Shown one piece after another: positions 14,880-22,095 of a stretch of DNA of 33,331 nt. A program made the translations under genes and the position numbers. Where the stretch lies: NCBI GenBank assembly GCA_035366835.1, contig DAOSIS010000034.1, positions 1 to 33,331 on the forward strand, in the 5' to 3' direction. The first letter of the stretch is position 1; each line of letters opens with the position of its first letter. This DNA comes from UBA6109 sp035366835. GTDB lineage: Bacteria; Desulfobacterota; Syntrophia; Syntrophales; UBA6109. The notes beneath the pieces were generated by a model. The model ran no database searches and was not told the DNA's origin. It saw only the letters and a program-made list of their open reading frames with translations.

Positions 14880-15968
14880 TCAGCCGTATCGGTACCGGGC
14901 GGCGCAGGTCCCCTCCGAAGAGACCATGCAGGGGCCCACGGGATCGGCCGGCGTGCATACGCGCGCAAAGAGCGGACAGCCCGACGGCTCCCGGATCCCC
15001 CGGAGGATCTCCCCGCAAGCACAACCCGGAAACTCGGCGGAGAGGATCTCCGGAATCGAAAACCGCTTTCGCGCGTCAAAGGCCCCGTACTCCGGCCGCA
15101 GGGACAGACCGCTGCCGGGTATCGTTCCCAGTCCGCGCCACGAAGCGGGACCCGTCTCGAAGACCTCCTCCATGAGTGCGATCGCGCGGGGATTTCCCGC
15201 CGGGCTGACACCGCGCTTGTATTGGACGGCCGCCTCCGGCCGACCGCTTTCGATCTGTCCGAGGATCATGTCGATCCCTTCGAGGATGTCCACGGGCTCG
15301 AAGCCGGTGATGACGGCGGCCTTCCCCGCCTCCACGAGGAGGGCGTACGCTCCGGACCCGATGATCGTGCTGACGTGCCCGGGGCAGAGGAATCCGTCCA
15401 GGTTCAGCCGGGAGTCCGCAAGCAGGAGCCGCAGGGCGGGCGGAATGACCTTGTGCACGGAAAAAACGGAAAAATTGGCGATCCCCCGGCTGCGAGCGGT
15501 CCGCAGCACGGACGCGACCGTGGGGGCCGTGGTCTCGAATCCGATCCCCAGAAAGACGACCTGGCGTTCCGTCTCTTTTCCCGCCACGGTCAATGCGTCC
15601 AGGGCCGAGGCAACCGGACGGACGTCGGCGCCGGTTGCCCGGAGACGCTGGAGATCGGCACCACCTGTTCCAGGGACCCGCATCATGTCGCCGAATGTGG
15701 CGAAGACCACGCCCGGACGGCCCGCGAGCCACAGGGCCGCGTCCACGTCGCCGATTGCGGTGACACAAACCGGACAGCCCGGACCGGAAAGGAGGCGGAG
15801 ACCTTCCGGCAGCAGGGTCCGGATGCCGTAGCGGCCGATGGCCCGGGTATGACTGCCGCAGACCTCCATGATCGTGACGGGCCGTCCGATCCGGGCGAAC
15901 CGCTCGGCGATCCGCTCCGTCAGGGCCCGGGCAAGGAGAGGGTCCCGGTACTCGTCAATATATCTCAC
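14880..15968 (-). CDS. hypD: Hydrogenase maturation scaffold HypD
   Basis: The 362-residue iron-sulfur protein forms, with HypC, the scaffold on which Fe(CN)2CO is built. All family motifs are present: EVCGSHTRAIGRYG (36-49), LLSGPGCPVCVTA, FATFGDMMRVPG, GIGFETTAPT, FLCPGHVSTIIG, GFEPVDILEGI, and the C-terminal GCACGEIL with further cysteines for the [4Fe-4S] cluster. Its first 14 bases overlap the end of hypC, so the pair is translationally coupled, which fits their function as a complex. Confidence 0.96.
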   Translation of the reverse strand: MRYIDEYRDPLLARALTERIAERFARIGRPVTIMEVCGSHTRAIGRYGIRTLLPEGLRLLSGPGCPVCVTAIGDVDAALWLAGRPGVVFATFGDMMRVPGTGGADLQRLRATGADVRPVASALDALTVAGKETERQVVFLGIGFETTAPTVASVLRTARSRGIANFSVFSVHKVIPPALRLLLADSRLNLDGFLCPGHVSTIIGSGAYALLVEAGKAAVITGFEPVDILEGIDMILGQIESGRPEAAVQYKRGVSPAGNPRAIALMEEVFETGPASWRGLGTIPGSGLSLRPEYGAFDARKRFSIPEILSAEFPGCACGEILRGIREPSGCPLFARVCTPADPVGPCMVSSEGTCAARYRYG

Positions 15969-16185
15969 GATCGATCAGCTCCCTAAGCAGGGCGAGGCTT
16001 TCCTCGGCCGCCTCCTCGTCAAGGCGATGGATGGCGAACCCTGCGTGGCAGATCACGTAGTCGCCGACCCGGACCTCCTGGCCGACGAGATCCAGACTGG
16101 CCTCCCGGCGCATGCCGCTGATGTCGATCACGGCGACGTTGTTTTCGTCGATGGACACGATCTTCCCGGGAAAGGCGATGCACAT
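15955..16185 (-). CDS. hypC: Hydrogenase maturation chaperone HypC
   Basis: The 76-residue HypC/HupF-family chaperone begins MCIAFPGKIVSI with the essential Cys2. It carries the beta-barrel segment VGDYVICHAGFAIHRLDEEAA typical of the family. It carries the iron centre with HypD and delivers it to the large-subunit precursor. AGGAG stands at the right distance before the ATG. It follows hypA by eight bases and overlaps hypD. Confidence 0.96.
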   Translation of the reverse strand: MCIAFPGKIVSIDENNVAVIDISGMRREASLDLVGQEVRVGDYVICHAGFAIHRLDEEAAEESLALLRELIDREIY

Positions 16186-16193
16186 AACCGCTC

Positions 16194-16538
16194 CTAATCC
16201 ACATCCATTTCGAGGAGCTTCATCTCCTCCGTCCCGCCCGTCAGGAAAACGTCACTGCCGCCGCAGCCCGGACATGCGGGATGAAAAGCCGCAGAGGAAA
16301 ACTCCCGCTCGCAGGTCAGACAATAGAGGGCGGCCGGACGGATGTCAAACTCCAGACGGGCTCCCTCGGCCTTCGTTCCCTCGGCCTGGACCGAGAAGAC
16401 GAACCGGAAGGCGTCCGGATCGATACAGGACAGCCGCCCGAAGGAGAGCTTCAGCGACCGGACTCGAGTGAATCGCTCGCGTTGGGAATAATCCTCCACG
16501 ATATCGATCAGGGAGTGAACCAGCGAAAGCTCATGCAC
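16194..16538 (-). CDS. hypA: Hydrogenase nickel metallochaperone HypA
   Basis: The 114-residue protein binds nickel through Met1-His2-Glu3 and zinc through two CxxC motifs (CLTC and CPGC). The start is GTG at 16538. It gives Met-His-Glu-Leu, keeps the essential His2 at position 2, and has GGAGGACTGCC directly upstream. A longer reading adding six residues before the His would destroy the nickel site. The start overlaps the last eight bases of the protease gene. It works with HypB in nickel insertion. Confidence 0.95.
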   Translation of the reverse strand: MHELSLVHSLIDIVEDYSQRERFTRVRSLKLSFGRLSCIDPDAFRFVFSVQAEGTKAEGARLEFDIRPAALYCLTCEREFSSAAFHPACPGCGGSDVFLTGGTEEMKLLEMDVD

Positions 16539-17025
16539 GGCAGTCCTCCGGGGCAAAACCTCGCGCGGCGAGTTCCTTGAGGAGCAGTTTTCCCATCTCC
16601 GGGAACCGTTCTCGGACAGCCGGGGTCATTTCGAGATCCATCTCCTTGTATTGCCCCGGCACGATGCAGAGAAAGACAATCTCCGGGCATTCCCCCAACA
16701 GCTCGGCCTTGCACAGGACGTCGGCGAACTTCACCTCATGGGCCGAGGTCGGCGGCGGTAGGCGGTCCTCAATCTCGCTGTGCGTGAACCGGTACAGGGA
16801 GCCCGGCTCGTCCGCCGTCTTGAGGCAGTCGATGACGATCAGGGTCTCGCACCCGCAAACGGTGTCCAGGAGCACGTATCCCATGGTCCCGCCTTCGACC
16901 ACGTCCACCGCCGGCGGCAAACGGTGCCGCTCGGAGAACCAGCGCACGAAATGGACGCCGAACCCGTCGTCGCCCAGCAGGATGTTCCCGAGTCCCAGGA
17001 TCGTAACGACCTTTTTTCGCTTCAT
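16531..17025 (-). CDS. hyaD: [NiFe] hydrogenase maturation endopeptidase
   Basis: The 164-residue HyaD/HupD-type protease cuts the C-terminal tail of the large subunit after nickel insertion. GLGNILLGDDGFGVH carries the first metal-binding acid (Asp where E. coli HybD has Glu16), LIVIDCLK the second Asp, and TSAHEVKFADVL the His. The substrate tail is present in the neighbouring large subunit (15 residues after the DPCxxCxxH motif). ATG 17025 has AAGG just upstream; a reading from 17052 would start within the terminator stem-loop and is less likely. The gene is first after the internal terminator, at the head of the maturation block. Confidence 0.93.
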   Translation of the reverse strand: MKRKKVVTILGLGNILLGDDGFGVHFVRWFSERHRLPPAVDVVEGGTMGYVLLDTVCGCETLIVIDCLKTADEPGSLYRFTHSEIEDRLPPPTSAHEVKFADVLCKAELLGECPEIVFLCIVPGQYKEMDLEMTPAVRERFPEMGKLLLKELAARGFAPEDCRA

Positions 17026-17033
17026 GGATGCCT

Positions 17034-17064
17034 TAAAAAAAGGGGGAGACATCCCCGCTCCCCC
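17034..17064 (-). terminator. Intrinsic terminator between structural and maturation genes
   Basis: On the minus strand GGGGGAG (17064-17058) pairs perfectly with CTCCCCC (17048-17042), loop of nine, followed by seven T residues. It sits between the cytochrome b stop and the protease start. Part of the transcription from the hydrogenase promoter should end here, leaving less message for the protease and hyp genes. Confidence 0.8.
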
Positions 17065-17090
17065 TCCCGGTGATTTCTTCTCCCGCGCCG

Positions 17091-17759
17091 CTAATCATGC
17101 GAATGGCGGAACACGACGCCGCTGATCATCGACGAGATGGTCCCCTCCTTGAAAACGATATCATACCAGACGGCCATGTAGATGTGGACAACGATGAAGA
17201 GAATGAATCCCCACATGAGGATATGGTGGATCCAGCGCACCATGGCCAACCCGCCCATCCAGTTCTCGATGGGCTTGACGAGCATATAAACGAGGGCCGT
17301 AAGTCCTGCGTCGTAGCCCGCTCCCATGAGGATGAGCCCCGTCAGGAGAACCAGGACAACCATGAACAAGAGCCCCGCATAGGCCACGGCCTGGAGCGGG
17401 CCGTATAGATGGGTGTGCTCCGGCGGCTCCCTGGAGATGAAGGCGTAGTAACAGACCTGCTTATAAACGTTCTTCCGGTTCAGGCAGGCGCCGAAATCCC
17501 TCCAATCGGCATGGAACCGGGAGAAGAAAGCCAGATAGATCCGCCAGATGAAGAGGAAGACGAGGATCACACCGAAAAGGATGTGCCAGAACCGGACATC
17601 CCCCATGAACATCTTGTTCACCGTATCGCCCGCATAGATGGTGAATGGAGCGGCGATGTAGTAGCCCGTCGGGATGAGGGCGACGATGGTCAGGGCCATG
17701 AGCCAGTGATTCCAGCGCAGGGCCACGGACCATTCCTTGGTGGGGGCAATCTTTTCCAC
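17091..17759 (-). CDS. hyaC: Hydrogenase b-type cytochrome subunit
   Basis: The 222-residue integral membrane protein has four hydrophobic spans and histidines at the positions expected of HyaC/HupC haem b ligands (LRWNHWLMAL, FWHILFGVIL, WIHHILMWGF, VVHIYMAVWYD). It anchors the hydrogenase and passes electrons from the small subunit to the quinone pool. The start codon is GTG at 17759, with GGAGGCGGCT upstream. It lies 12 bases after the large-subunit stop. The C-terminus ends VVFRHSHD just before the internal terminator. Confidence 0.94.
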   Translation of the reverse strand: MEKIAPTKEWSVALRWNHWLMALTIVALIPTGYYIAAPFTIYAGDTVNKMFMGDVRFWHILFGVILVFLFIWRIYLAFFSRFHADWRDFGACLNRKNVYKQVCYYAFISREPPEHTHLYGPLQAVAYAGLLFMVVLVLLTGLILMGAGYDAGLTALVYMLVKPIENWMGGLAMVRWIHHILMWGFILFIVVHIYMAVWYDIVFKEGTISSMISGVVFRHSHD

Positions 17760-17771
17760 AGCCGCCTCCTT

Positions 17772-19445
17772 TCAGGACACCCTGAATTGCCGGATCGTGT
17801 CCGATTTCGGATCGATGATATGAACCGCGCATGCCATGCAGGGATCGAAAGAGTGGATCGTCCGGAGGATCTCCAGGGGCTGATCCACCTTGGCGAGTTT
17901 CGTCCCGATGAGCGACTCCTCGTAGGGGCCGCGCTTGCCCTCCCTGTCGCGGGGGGAGCAGTTCCATGTCGAGGGGACGACGGCCTGATAATTGGCGATC
18001 ACCTTGTTCTCGATCCGGATCCAGTGCCCCAAAGCGCCCCGCGGCGGTTCCGTCAGGCCCCGGCCCTCGCCCTTTTCGGGGACGTCGCAGCGGGTCCATG
18101 TCCGGGTGTCGCCGGCCTTGACGTTGGCCACGAGTTCGTTGACCCATCCCTCGATGTGGTCGCCCACGTACTTGGTCTCGAGGGCGCGGGCCGCCGTTCG
18201 TCCAAGGGTCGAGAAGAGGGCCTTCGCCGGCAACCCCGTGGCCTTCAGGGTCGAATCGACGAGCCCTTTGATCTCCCTGTGCCCCTGGCTGTAGGCGACG
18301 AGGAACCGGGCCAGCGGGCCCACTTCGTAGGGCTCCCCTTCATAGCGGGGGGCCTTGCACCAGGAGTACTTCTCGTTGCCCTTGATGTGCCCTTCCTTGT
18401 CGTAGCCCGTGTATTCGGGATCCGTAGTCCCCTTGTAGGGGTGCAGGGGTTCCATTCCCTTGTACCAGGCGTGGGTGACCTCCTCGGTGATCTTCGCCTC
18501 GTCGAGCTTCAGCGGCTTGGCCAGATCACGGTTCTTCACGACGCCGCGCGGGAAGAGGAGGTTGTTCCAGTCGTCGTCGAGGGGGAAGCCGCCATAGGCG
18601 AGGTAGTTCTTCACCCCTCCGCCGATCCCCTGGAGGCCTTCCCCTTTATAGTAGGTCGCGGCGATGAGGACGTCGGGGAGGTAGGCCGTTTCCACGAAGG
18701 CCTTCAACTCTTTGAGGCGGAAGAGATACTCTGCCAGGCGGTGGGCGGCCAGGAGGTCCATGACGGAGGTGACGCCGCCGACGACCAGGGTCTGGGGATG
18801 GGGGTTCTTCCCCCCGAAGATCGCCATCATCTGGGCCCCGATCTTGGAGACCTGCAGGGCGTCCAGGTAATGGGAGACGATGACGAGGTTGGCCTCGGCC
18901 GGCAACTTGAACGAGGGGTTGCCCCAGTAGGCGTTGGCGAAGGGCCCCAGGCGACCCGATTGGACGAACTTGGTGAGGCGTTCCTGGACGGCCTTGTAAT
19001 GGGACTCCGAACAATTATACGGGTTCGGATTGTAGGCCCGGGCCAGTTCGACGGCCTTCCTGGGGCTCGCCTTGAGGGCGCTGACGATATCCACCCAGTC
19101 CAGGCCGTGGAGGTGGTAGAAATGCATGATGTGGTCCGTCAGGTACTGGGCGCCGTTGATGAGGTTCCGGACAATCCTCGCGTTGGCGGGCGGCTTGACC
19201 TTGAAGGCGTCCTCGCAGGCCAGGATGCTAGCCTCGTAGTGGGCGTAGGTGCAGACGCCGCAGAAACGCTGGACCATCAGACCCGCATCGCGCGGGTCCC
19301 TCTCCTTGAGGATCGTCTCGATGCCCCGCCAGAGGGTGATGCTGCTCCAGGCGTCCTTGATGACGTTGCCCTCGTCCACCTCGACTTCGATTCTCAAGTG
19401 TCCTTCAATCCGCGTGATGGGATCGACGATGATTCGCTTCGACAT
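17772..19445 (-). CDS. hyaB: [NiFe] hydrogenase large subunit, group 1
   Basis: The 557-residue catalytic subunit has the L1 motif RFCGVCTYAH with Cys62, Cys65 and His69, and the L2 motif DPCMACAVH with Cys536, Cys539 and His542. These four cysteines bind the Ni-Fe centre. After His542 there are 15 more residues (IIDPKSDTIRQFRVS), the tail removed by the maturation protease. The N-terminus IIVDPITRIEGHLRIEVE is typical. Order with the Tat-exported small subunit and cytochrome b marks a membrane-bound, periplasm-facing uptake enzyme. GGGGAGGAATCC precedes the ATG. It starts 18 bases after the small-subunit stop. Confidence 0.97.
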   Translation of the reverse strand: MSKRIIVDPITRIEGHLRIEVEVDEGNVIKDAWSSITLWRGIETILKERDPRDAGLMVQRFCGVCTYAHYEASILACEDAFKVKPPANARIVRNLINGAQYLTDHIMHFYHLHGLDWVDIVSALKASPRKAVELARAYNPNPYNCSESHYKAVQERLTKFVQSGRLGPFANAYWGNPSFKLPAEANLVIVSHYLDALQVSKIGAQMMAIFGGKNPHPQTLVVGGVTSVMDLLAAHRLAEYLFRLKELKAFVETAYLPDVLIAATYYKGEGLQGIGGGVKNYLAYGGFPLDDDWNNLLFPRGVVKNRDLAKPLKLDEAKITEEVTHAWYKGMEPLHPYKGTTDPEYTGYDKEGHIKGNEKYSWCKAPRYEGEPYEVGPLARFLVAYSQGHREIKGLVDSTLKATGLPAKALFSTLGRTAARALETKYVGDHIEGWVNELVANVKAGDTRTWTRCDVPEKGEGRGLTEPPRGALGHWIRIENKVIANYQAVVPSTWNCSPRDREGKRGPYEESLIGTKLAKVDQPLEILRTIHSFDPCMACAVHIIDPKSDTIRQFRVS

Positions 19446-19463
19446 CTGGATTCCTCCCCTGCG

Positions 19464-20666
19464 CTATTCCTGGTGGGACGTCTTGTCCCCGTTGCCTTTG
19501 CTCCGGTGCCTGATGGCCGTCAGTCCCGCGTGAGCGGCGATACCCGCCGCGGTCACGCCCAAAAGCGCCATGCCGATCCGGTCCACGGTCTTCTCGCCGC
19601 CGCCGATCGTCTTTTCATCGATGGTCTTTTCCAGAGGGGCCATGGTGTCCCAGAATCCCGGTTCCGTGCAGCCCATGCAGCCGTGGCCGCCCATGATAGG
19701 CCACGAAACGGCGTCGTTGAACCGGACCCGGCCGCAGTTCGCGAAGGTATAGGGGCCCTTGCAGCCCATCTTGTAGAGACACCAGCCCTTGGTGGCGGCC
19801 TCATCCCCCCATTCCTCGACGAATTCCGCGGCGTCATAGTGCGGCCGCCGCTCGCAATAGGAGTGGATCCGTGCGCCGTAGGCCCAGACCGGGCGTCCCA
19901 GCGAATCCAGGGCGGGCAGCCCTCCGAACATCAGATAGTGGAGGAGGGTGCCGATGAAGTTGATCGGATTCGGGGGGCAGCCGGCGATGTTGACCGTCTT
20001 GATCCCGAGGACCTTGCCGACCCCAGCGGCATCGGTGGGATTGGGCTTGGCGGCCTGGATATTGCCGTAGCAGGCGCAGGCACCGATGCAGACCACGGCC
20101 GCCGCCTTTGCGGAGACCTCCTTGCCGATCTCGATGCCGGTCTTTCCCTTGGGGCCGAGCCGGAGGTAGTTCCCGTCCAGCCCCTGGGGCAGCCCCCCTT
20201 CGATGACGCAGATGAACTTGCCGGAGAAGTCTTTCAGGCACTTCTCGAGGTTCTGCTCCGCCTGGTAGCCGGCGGCGGCCATCAAGGTCTCATGGTATTC
20301 CAGGGAAATCGTGTCCAGCAGGACGCTGTCCACATTGGGGTAGCTCGTGCGAAGGAAGGCCTCGCTGCAGCCCGTGCACTCGGCGAAATGGAGCCAGACC
20401 ACGGGCAGACGGCTGAACTGCTCCGCGGCCCGCGCGACCATGGGCTTGAAGAGGGGCGGCAGCATGAGCATCGCCGTGGTGAGCGACGTCCACTTGATGA
20501 AATCGCGACGGCTCAAGCCGCGGGAAGCGAGTTCGTCCTGAAACCCGATCCGGGGCGGCGGAAGCGTCTCGTCCATCCGATCCAACTGATTCCGGCAATG
20601 GGAAAGCCACTCATCGTACTGTGCCTTGACGACCTTTTCGTACAGGGAATCTCTTCGAGTGTCCAT
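19464..20666 (-). CDS. hyaA: [NiFe] hydrogenase small subunit, Tat-exported, group 1
   Basis: The 400-residue electron-transfer subunit has a Tat motif SRRDFIKWTS (52-61), hydrophobic core and a cleavage region near ARA (78-80). It also has Fe-S cluster ligands (ECTGCSEAF, GACACYGN, AGCPPNP, HSYCERR, GWCLYKMGC, NCGR, GHGCMGC), and a C-terminal membrane helix (about 365-385). The proximal cluster has Gly at the position that is an extra Cys in oxygen-tolerant enzymes (CTGC rather than CTCC), so a standard oxygen-sensitive enzyme is expected. The pre-Tat region is unusually long, about 50 residues. ATG 20666 was chosen for the AGGGG upstream; the in-frame ATG at 20678 lacks one. Confidence 0.95.
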   Translation of the reverse strand: MDTRRDSLYEKVVKAQYDEWLSHCRNQLDRMDETLPPPRIGFQDELASRGLSRRDFIKWTSLTTAMLMLPPLFKPMVARAAEQFSRLPVVWLHFAECTGCSEAFLRTSYPNVDSVLLDTISLEYHETLMAAAGYQAEQNLEKCLKDFSGKFICVIEGGLPQGLDGNYLRLGPKGKTGIEIGKEVSAKAAAVVCIGACACYGNIQAAKPNPTDAAGVGKVLGIKTVNIAGCPPNPINFIGTLLHYLMFGGLPALDSLGRPVWAYGARIHSYCERRPHYDAAEFVEEWGDEAATKGWCLYKMGCKGPYTFANCGRVRFNDAVSWPIMGGHGCMGCTEPGFWDTMAPLEKTIDEKTIGGGEKTVDRIGMALLGVTAAGIAAHAGLTAIRHRSKGNGDKTSHQE

Positions 20667-20753
20667 ATGTCCCCTCATTCAGGCAGGTGGAATTTAGGAA
20701 ACCTATCCGCGAACCGACAAACAAGCACTCGCTGTTCACCAACAACGTATTTT

Positions 20754-20783
20754 TCTCCTATGTCATTATGAACATAATGTCAA
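20754..20783 (-). promoter_or_regulatory. Hydrogenase promoter with 16-bp palindrome
   Basis: On the minus strand TTGACA (20783-20778) is followed after 17 bases by TAGGAG. A perfect palindrome CATTATGAACATAATG (20764-20779) overlaps the -35 box and fills most of the spacer, an ideal place for a repressor such as NikR or another regulator. The -10 match is poor, so activator dependence is also possible. Confidence 0.45.
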
Positions 20784-21296
20784 GTTTGCCATGTACGGGC
20801 CGGGTGTTCCCCGGCGGTGCTACGCGTAGGATACTCCTCCACGAAAGCTGGGTCAGAAGGCGTACTGCCGCGGCTGCGACGGATGATAACTGCGGAAATC
20901 CGGAGAGACGTGCGTCGCCTGCCAGGGCAGATCGTCCTACCCCTGCGTCACTATTATTGCGCAGAACAGTAAACAAATGCTACAAATTAAAAGAGCGTCC
21001 GGAGCTTATCTATTATTATTACTCCGGCAACAAAATATGGCAATGCATGATCGTCATTTGCAGCAAATACGGATATCGTACAGATGTGATGGTCATGTTT
21101 AATTGCCGGAGTAATAGTAGGGGAGCGTCGAAGAATACTGCTGTAGCCGGATACGCGATCACCTGGAAGAGAACGGAATCAATGGGAACGGGCAGTAAGG
21201 AGGTTGCGGATTCCCACCGATAAGTGACGACTGTGATTCTTGACACTCCCGGTGGTTTATGAAATGTTCGACCATGCCTTTCCGGAGGTGAAGAAG
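20784..21296. other. Divergent hya/nikR intergenic region
   Basis: More than 500 bases without a convincing gene. It holds a perfect 14-bp inverted repeat, TATTACTCCGGCAA (21017-21030) and TTGCCGGAGTAATA (21103-21116). The left arm can also pair with CCGGAG a few bases upstream (around 20999). A weak promoter (TTGACA at 21240-21245) lies before nikR. An open frame through the region has no coding character. Confidence 0.5.
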
Positions 21297-21716
21297 GTGT
21301 CTCAAATCGTACGCTTCGGAGTTTCTCTCGACGGGGACCTTCTGGAGAAATTCGACCGTTTGATCCGTGATCGGCACTATACGAACCGTTCCGAGGCGAT
21401 CCGGGATCTGATACGCCAGGAATTCGTCAAGAGAGAATGGGAAGAAAATCGCGAAGTGGCGGGTGCTGTCACATTCGTTTTCGACCATCATCAGCGGTCT
21501 CTCGTCGGCCGGATTGTCGATGTTCAGCATGAGTTTCTCCATTGCATCATCTCTACCCAGCATGTCCATATGGACCACGACCATTGTCTGGAGGTCGTGG
21601 CCGTCCGGGGGAAGTCACAGGACGTAATCAAATTGGCTGACTGCCTGAAATCACTCAAGGGCGTTCAGCACGCCGCGCTCAGCATGACATACACGGGAGT
21701 GGAAAAGGCGCATTGA
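21297..21716 (+). CDS. nikR: Nickel-responsive regulator NikR
   Basis: The 139-residue protein has an N-terminal ribbon-helix-helix domain (VRFGVSLDGDLLEKFDRLI, then NRSEAIRDLIRQEF) and a C-terminal ACT-like nickel-binding domain. The four square-planar nickel ligands are present: His78, His89, His91 (QHVHMD) and Cys97 (HDHCLEV). NikR represses nickel uptake genes when nickel is plentiful. The start is GTG 21297, with GGAGGTGA six bases upstream; a longer frame from 21240 starts inside the putative -35 box. It lies divergent from the hydrogenase and converges with the cupin/TonB/ECF genes. Confidence 0.94.
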   Translation: MSQIVRFGVSLDGDLLEKFDRLIRDRHYTNRSEAIRDLIRQEFVKREWEENREVAGAVTFVFDHHQRSLVGRIVDVQHEFLHCIISTQHVHMDHDHCLEVVAVRGKSQDVIKLADCLKSLKGVQHAALSMTYTGVEKAH

Positions 21717-21729
21717 TCCGGCGGGAATA

Positions 21730-22086
21730 TCAGGCACAAGGTGCGACGATATAGAGATAACGAAGTGAAGCCGTGCCGGTATTGAAAACGTTGTGCTCCG
21801 TCCTCCTGGGGATGAACACGACCTGCCCTTCCCGCACCGGCAGGCGGCCATGCCCGTTCATTTCCACTTCTCCACATCCTTTCAAGATGACGAGAATCTC
21901 CTCGCAGCCGTTCGTGCTGTGTGCCCCGACGTCTCCTCCCTGCTGCAGGGTCACGAGACCGGAACGCAGGGAGGTGCTCCGCGGGGGTTTAAGCACCTCG
22001 AAGTAGGAAAGCTCCTCTTTCGGGAGAGAAAGAACGAACGGATTGGGTTCAGAGCCTGCAAAAGACGTCCTTTGTTTCTTCTCCAT
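21730..22086 (-). CDS. Small cupin-domain protein
   Basis: The 118-residue single-domain cupin has motif 1 GAHSTNGCEEILVILKGCG, where one His and the Glu remain but the second His of the usual HxH is replaced. Motif 2 is GQVVFIPRRTEHNVFNTG with a conserved His and Asn. A metal-binding fold is likely; catalysis cannot be predicted. It begins nine bases after the TonB receptor stop, so it is probably the last gene of the same unit, and converges with nikR 13 bases away. A role in metal or metal-chelate handling is inference from position. Confidence 0.8.
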   Translation of the reverse strand: MEKKQRTSFAGSEPNPFVLSLPKEELSYFEVLKPPRSTSLRSGLVTLQQGGDVGAHSTNGCEEILVILKGCGEVEMNGHGRLPVREGQVVFIPRRTEHNVFNTGTASLRYLYIVAPCA

Positions 22087-22095
22087 GGGGTACCC

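Noticed and set aside
12122..15175. Very long plus-strand open frame (over 1000 codons) across the hyp genes.
   Set aside because: It is exactly antisense to hypF, hypB and hypD, all with intact family motifs. It comes from GC-rich third positions in the real genes.
17409..20771. Very long plus-strand open frame (1120 codons) across the hydrogenase structural genes.
   Set aside because: Antisense to the small, large and cytochrome subunits; no family signature or ribosome binding site of its own.
20687..21223. 178-codon plus-strand frame between hya and nikR.
   Set aside because: It starts within the hydrogenase leader, spans promoter and repeat structures, and has no coding composition or recognisable domain.
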